Assembly (NCBI GenBank): GCA_035707965.1
Contig: DASSTJ010000178.1
Location: forward strand, 1-7,376
DNA length: 7,376 nucleotides
Source of the DNA: DASSTJ01 sp035707965
Lineage (GTDB): Bacteria > Actinomycetota > Actinomycetes > Actinomycetales > Angustibacteraceae
Direction: 5' to 3'
Shown here: piece after piece, positions 6,460-7,376 of the stretch
Layout of the letters: each line of letters begins with the position of its first letter
Position numbering within the stretch: position 1 is the stretch's first letter
The notes under the pieces: generated by a model
What the model saw: only the letters and a program-made list of their open reading frames with translations
What the model was told of the DNA's origin: nothing
The model's database searches: none
Translations under genes and position numbers: made by a program

Positions 6460-6489
6460 CTGAAACTGGCCGGCGGGTCACGATAGGGT
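6460..6489 (+). promoter_or_regulatory. Candidate promoter of the DUF948/DUF6167 operon
   Basis: CTGAAA at 6460-6465 matches the -35 consensus TTGACA at four of six positions. TAGGGT at 6484-6489 is a TANNNT -10 hexamer, with an 18-bp spacer. Transcription would start about 70 bases before ATG 6567. It lies just after the third repeat copy. Confidence 0.5.
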
Positions 6490-6566
6490 CGGGGACGCTG
6501 CCGGGGACCCCGGTCAGCGGTGCGGCAGCCGTCGCGCCCGCCCGAGCCGAGAGGGACGGCGAACGC

Positions 6567-6932
6567 ATGTCAGTCGGAGACGTCGCAGGGCTCATCGCGG
6601 CCGTCGCCTTCGTGGCGTTGGTCGCGCTGCTGGCCGTGCCCATCCTCAAGCTGGGTCGCCTCATCGACGACACGCGCCACACCGTCCAGGGTGTGACCAC
6701 CGAGACGGTGCCGCTGCTGCGCGAGGTCACCACCACGGTCGGCACGACGAACGGCGAGCTCGAGCGCGTCTCGGCGATCACGACCAACGTGCAGCAGATC
6801 ACGACGAACGCGTCCGCGCTGACCGCGCTGTTCGCGGCCACCCTCGGCTCGCCGCTGATCAAGGTCGCGGCGTTCACGTACGGGGTGCGGCAGGCCTTCA
6901 GCGGCAAGTCGAGCAAGCGTCGTCGGAGGTGA
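6567..6932 (+). CDS. DUF948 domain small membrane protein
   Basis: A 121-residue protein of unknown function. One N-terminal transmembrane helix (about 5-27, GDVAGLIAAVAFVALVALLA) is followed by a Thr/Val-rich, probably helical region (about 30-85). That region resembles the DUF948 family, whose C-terminal part often looks like a methyl-accepting coiled coil. The chain continues with SPLIKVAAFTYGVRQAF (95-111) and ends in a basic tail, KSSKRRRR. The order of a short N-terminal segment, one helix and a basic end suggests a membrane-anchored protein; the side of the membrane is not certain. Start ATG 6567 has GAGGG (6551-6555) 11 bases upstream, slightly far. The next gene starts six bases after its stop, and the pair conventionally lies between rpsD and alaS in actinobacteria. 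Confidence 0.88.
   Translation: MSVGDVAGLIAAVAFVALVALLAVPILKLGRLIDDTRHTVQGVTTETVPLLREVTTTVGTTNGELERVSAITTNVQQITTNASALTALFAATLGSPLIKVAAFTYGVRQAFSGKSSKRRRR
6925..6929 (+). promoter_or_regulatory. Shine-Dalgarno sequence of the DUF6167-like gene
   Basis: GGAGG lies eight bases before GTG 6938 and inside the last codons of the DUF948 gene. It fixes the GTG start and indicates coupled expression of the two genes. Confidence 0.75.
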
Positions 6933-6937
6933 GCTGA

Positions 6938-7276
6938 GTGCGAAGGCTGTTCTGGCTGGCGCTCGGCGCCACGGTCGGTGTGCTCGTCGTCCGCAAGGTG
7001 ACGAGCACCGCAAAGGCGTACACGCCGGAGGGCATGGCGCAGGGCCTCGCGGGCATCGGCGACGGGCTGCGTGAGATGGCGGCAGTGGTCAAGGAGTCGA
7101 TGGCGCAGCGGGACGCCGAGCTGCGCCTCGCTCTCGGTGTGGACGAGGGCGCCATGGACGTCGAGACCGCGCAGCAGCTGCTCGAGCGCCCGAGCGGCGA
7201 GTTCCACGATCGCGACGTGCCCACCGGCCTGCGGACGCCCCAGCCGGGGCTCACCCCGGGCGGTCGAGCTCGTTAG
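6938..7276 (+). CDS. DUF6167-like small conserved membrane protein
   Basis: A 112-residue product resembling the small actinobacterial family I know as DUF6167, found between the DUF948 gene and alaS; the family name is from memory. The N-terminus MRRLFWLALGATVGVLVVRKV forms one short hydrophobic helix (about 3-19) bounded by basic residues. Next come YTPEGMAQGLAGIGDGLREM and a charged amphipathic helix (about 45-67, VVKESMAQRDAELRLALGVD). The tail (about 85-112) is Pro/Gly-rich and probably disordered. Nothing suggests a catalytic site; a scaffold or envelope role is guesswork. The start is GTG with a good GGAGG, six bases after the DUF948 stop, and the two genes are probably one operon. The stop codon lies in the first arm of a hairpin. 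Confidence 0.83.
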   Translation: MRRLFWLALGATVGVLVVRKVTSTAKAYTPEGMAQGLAGIGDGLREMAAVVKESMAQRDAELRLALGVDEGAMDVETAQQLLERPSGEFHDRDVPTGLRTPQPGLTPGGRAR

Positions 7277-7303
7277 GGGCATCCGTCCCTGCACGGTGCC
7301 CCT
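7275..7303 (+). terminator. Hairpin overlapping the stop codon of the DUF6167-like gene
   Basis: AGGGGCA (7275-7281) pairs with TGCCCCT (7297-7303). After one bulged T (7282), CCGT (7283-7286) pairs with ACGG (7293-7296), leaving the loop CCCTGC. This gives 11 bp in total. The first arm includes the last two bases of the TAG stop. No T-run follows. It is a plausible end of the two-gene operon. Confidence 0.6.
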
Positions 7304-7376
7304 GCCGATGGCCGGTGCGCTGACCGTCGCCGACCCGCTGCGCGTCGCCACGTCCAGGCCTGCCTGGTCCGTCGAC
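7304..7376. other. Window edge without a supported gene
   Basis: I see no start codon with a ribosome binding site and no recognisable protein here. A small palindrome CCAGG-CCTG-CCTGG lies at 7354-7367. By synteny, alaS would be expected downstream, beyond the window. Confidence 0.4.

Noticed and set aside
6296..7351. 351-codon minus-strand open frame
   Set aside because: Shadow of the DUF948 and DUF6167-like genes, which have good starts, ribosome binding sites and family character.

Overview
The window is 7,376 bases of very GC-rich DNA with dense codon-biased genes and frequent GTG starts. The gene content and order point to a Gram-positive actinobacterium: aspS, rarA, an actinobacterial-type rpsD without zinc-finger cysteines, then a DUF948 gene and a small DUF6167-like gene. 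The order resembles the chromosomal block that leads to alaS in Micrococcales such as Cellulomonas and relatives. The genus is inferred from memory of protein families and synteny, not from a search.

Layout. Positions 1-753 (+) are the C-terminal 250 residues of aspartyl-tRNA synthetase; the gene starts outside the window. Positions 754-974 are a gene-free stretch holding a near-perfect 21-bp direct repeat and a long inverted repeat (913-974) where aspS converges with a minus-strand pair. That pair, transcribed from about 4023 down to 916, is an MMPL-family membrane transporter followed at zero distance (TGA-GTG) by a GNAT acetyltransferase gene that looks broken: about 48 internal codons carry conserved sequence in another frame, and its last 18 codons lie inside the inverted repeat. 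A 101-bp divergent spacer leads to rarA (4125-5570, +), an AAA+ replication-fork ATPase. rarA is followed by a short GC hairpin and a promoter-like AT-richer patch that serves rpsD (5688-6308, +). Downstream of rpsD is a strong hairpin built from a 12-bp unit present three times, then a promoter-like site and a two-gene membrane-protein operon (DUF948 and DUF6167-like, 6567-7276). A hairpin overlaps the stop codon of the last gene. The final 100 bases carry no gene I can support; alaS probably lies beyond the edge.

How they fit together. Most of the block is housekeeping: tRNA charging, fork maintenance, a ribosomal protein and two conserved small membrane proteins. The minus-strand transporter/acetyltransferase pair (916-4023) is the accessory part and may interrupt the more usual aspS-to-rarA neighbourhood. 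I do not see a convincing new defence, mobile or biosynthetic system. The most notable signals are the degraded GNAT gene, the inverted repeat that supplies the same Leu-His-His-stop ending on both strands, and the three-copy repeat after rpsD that can fold in two exclusive ways.
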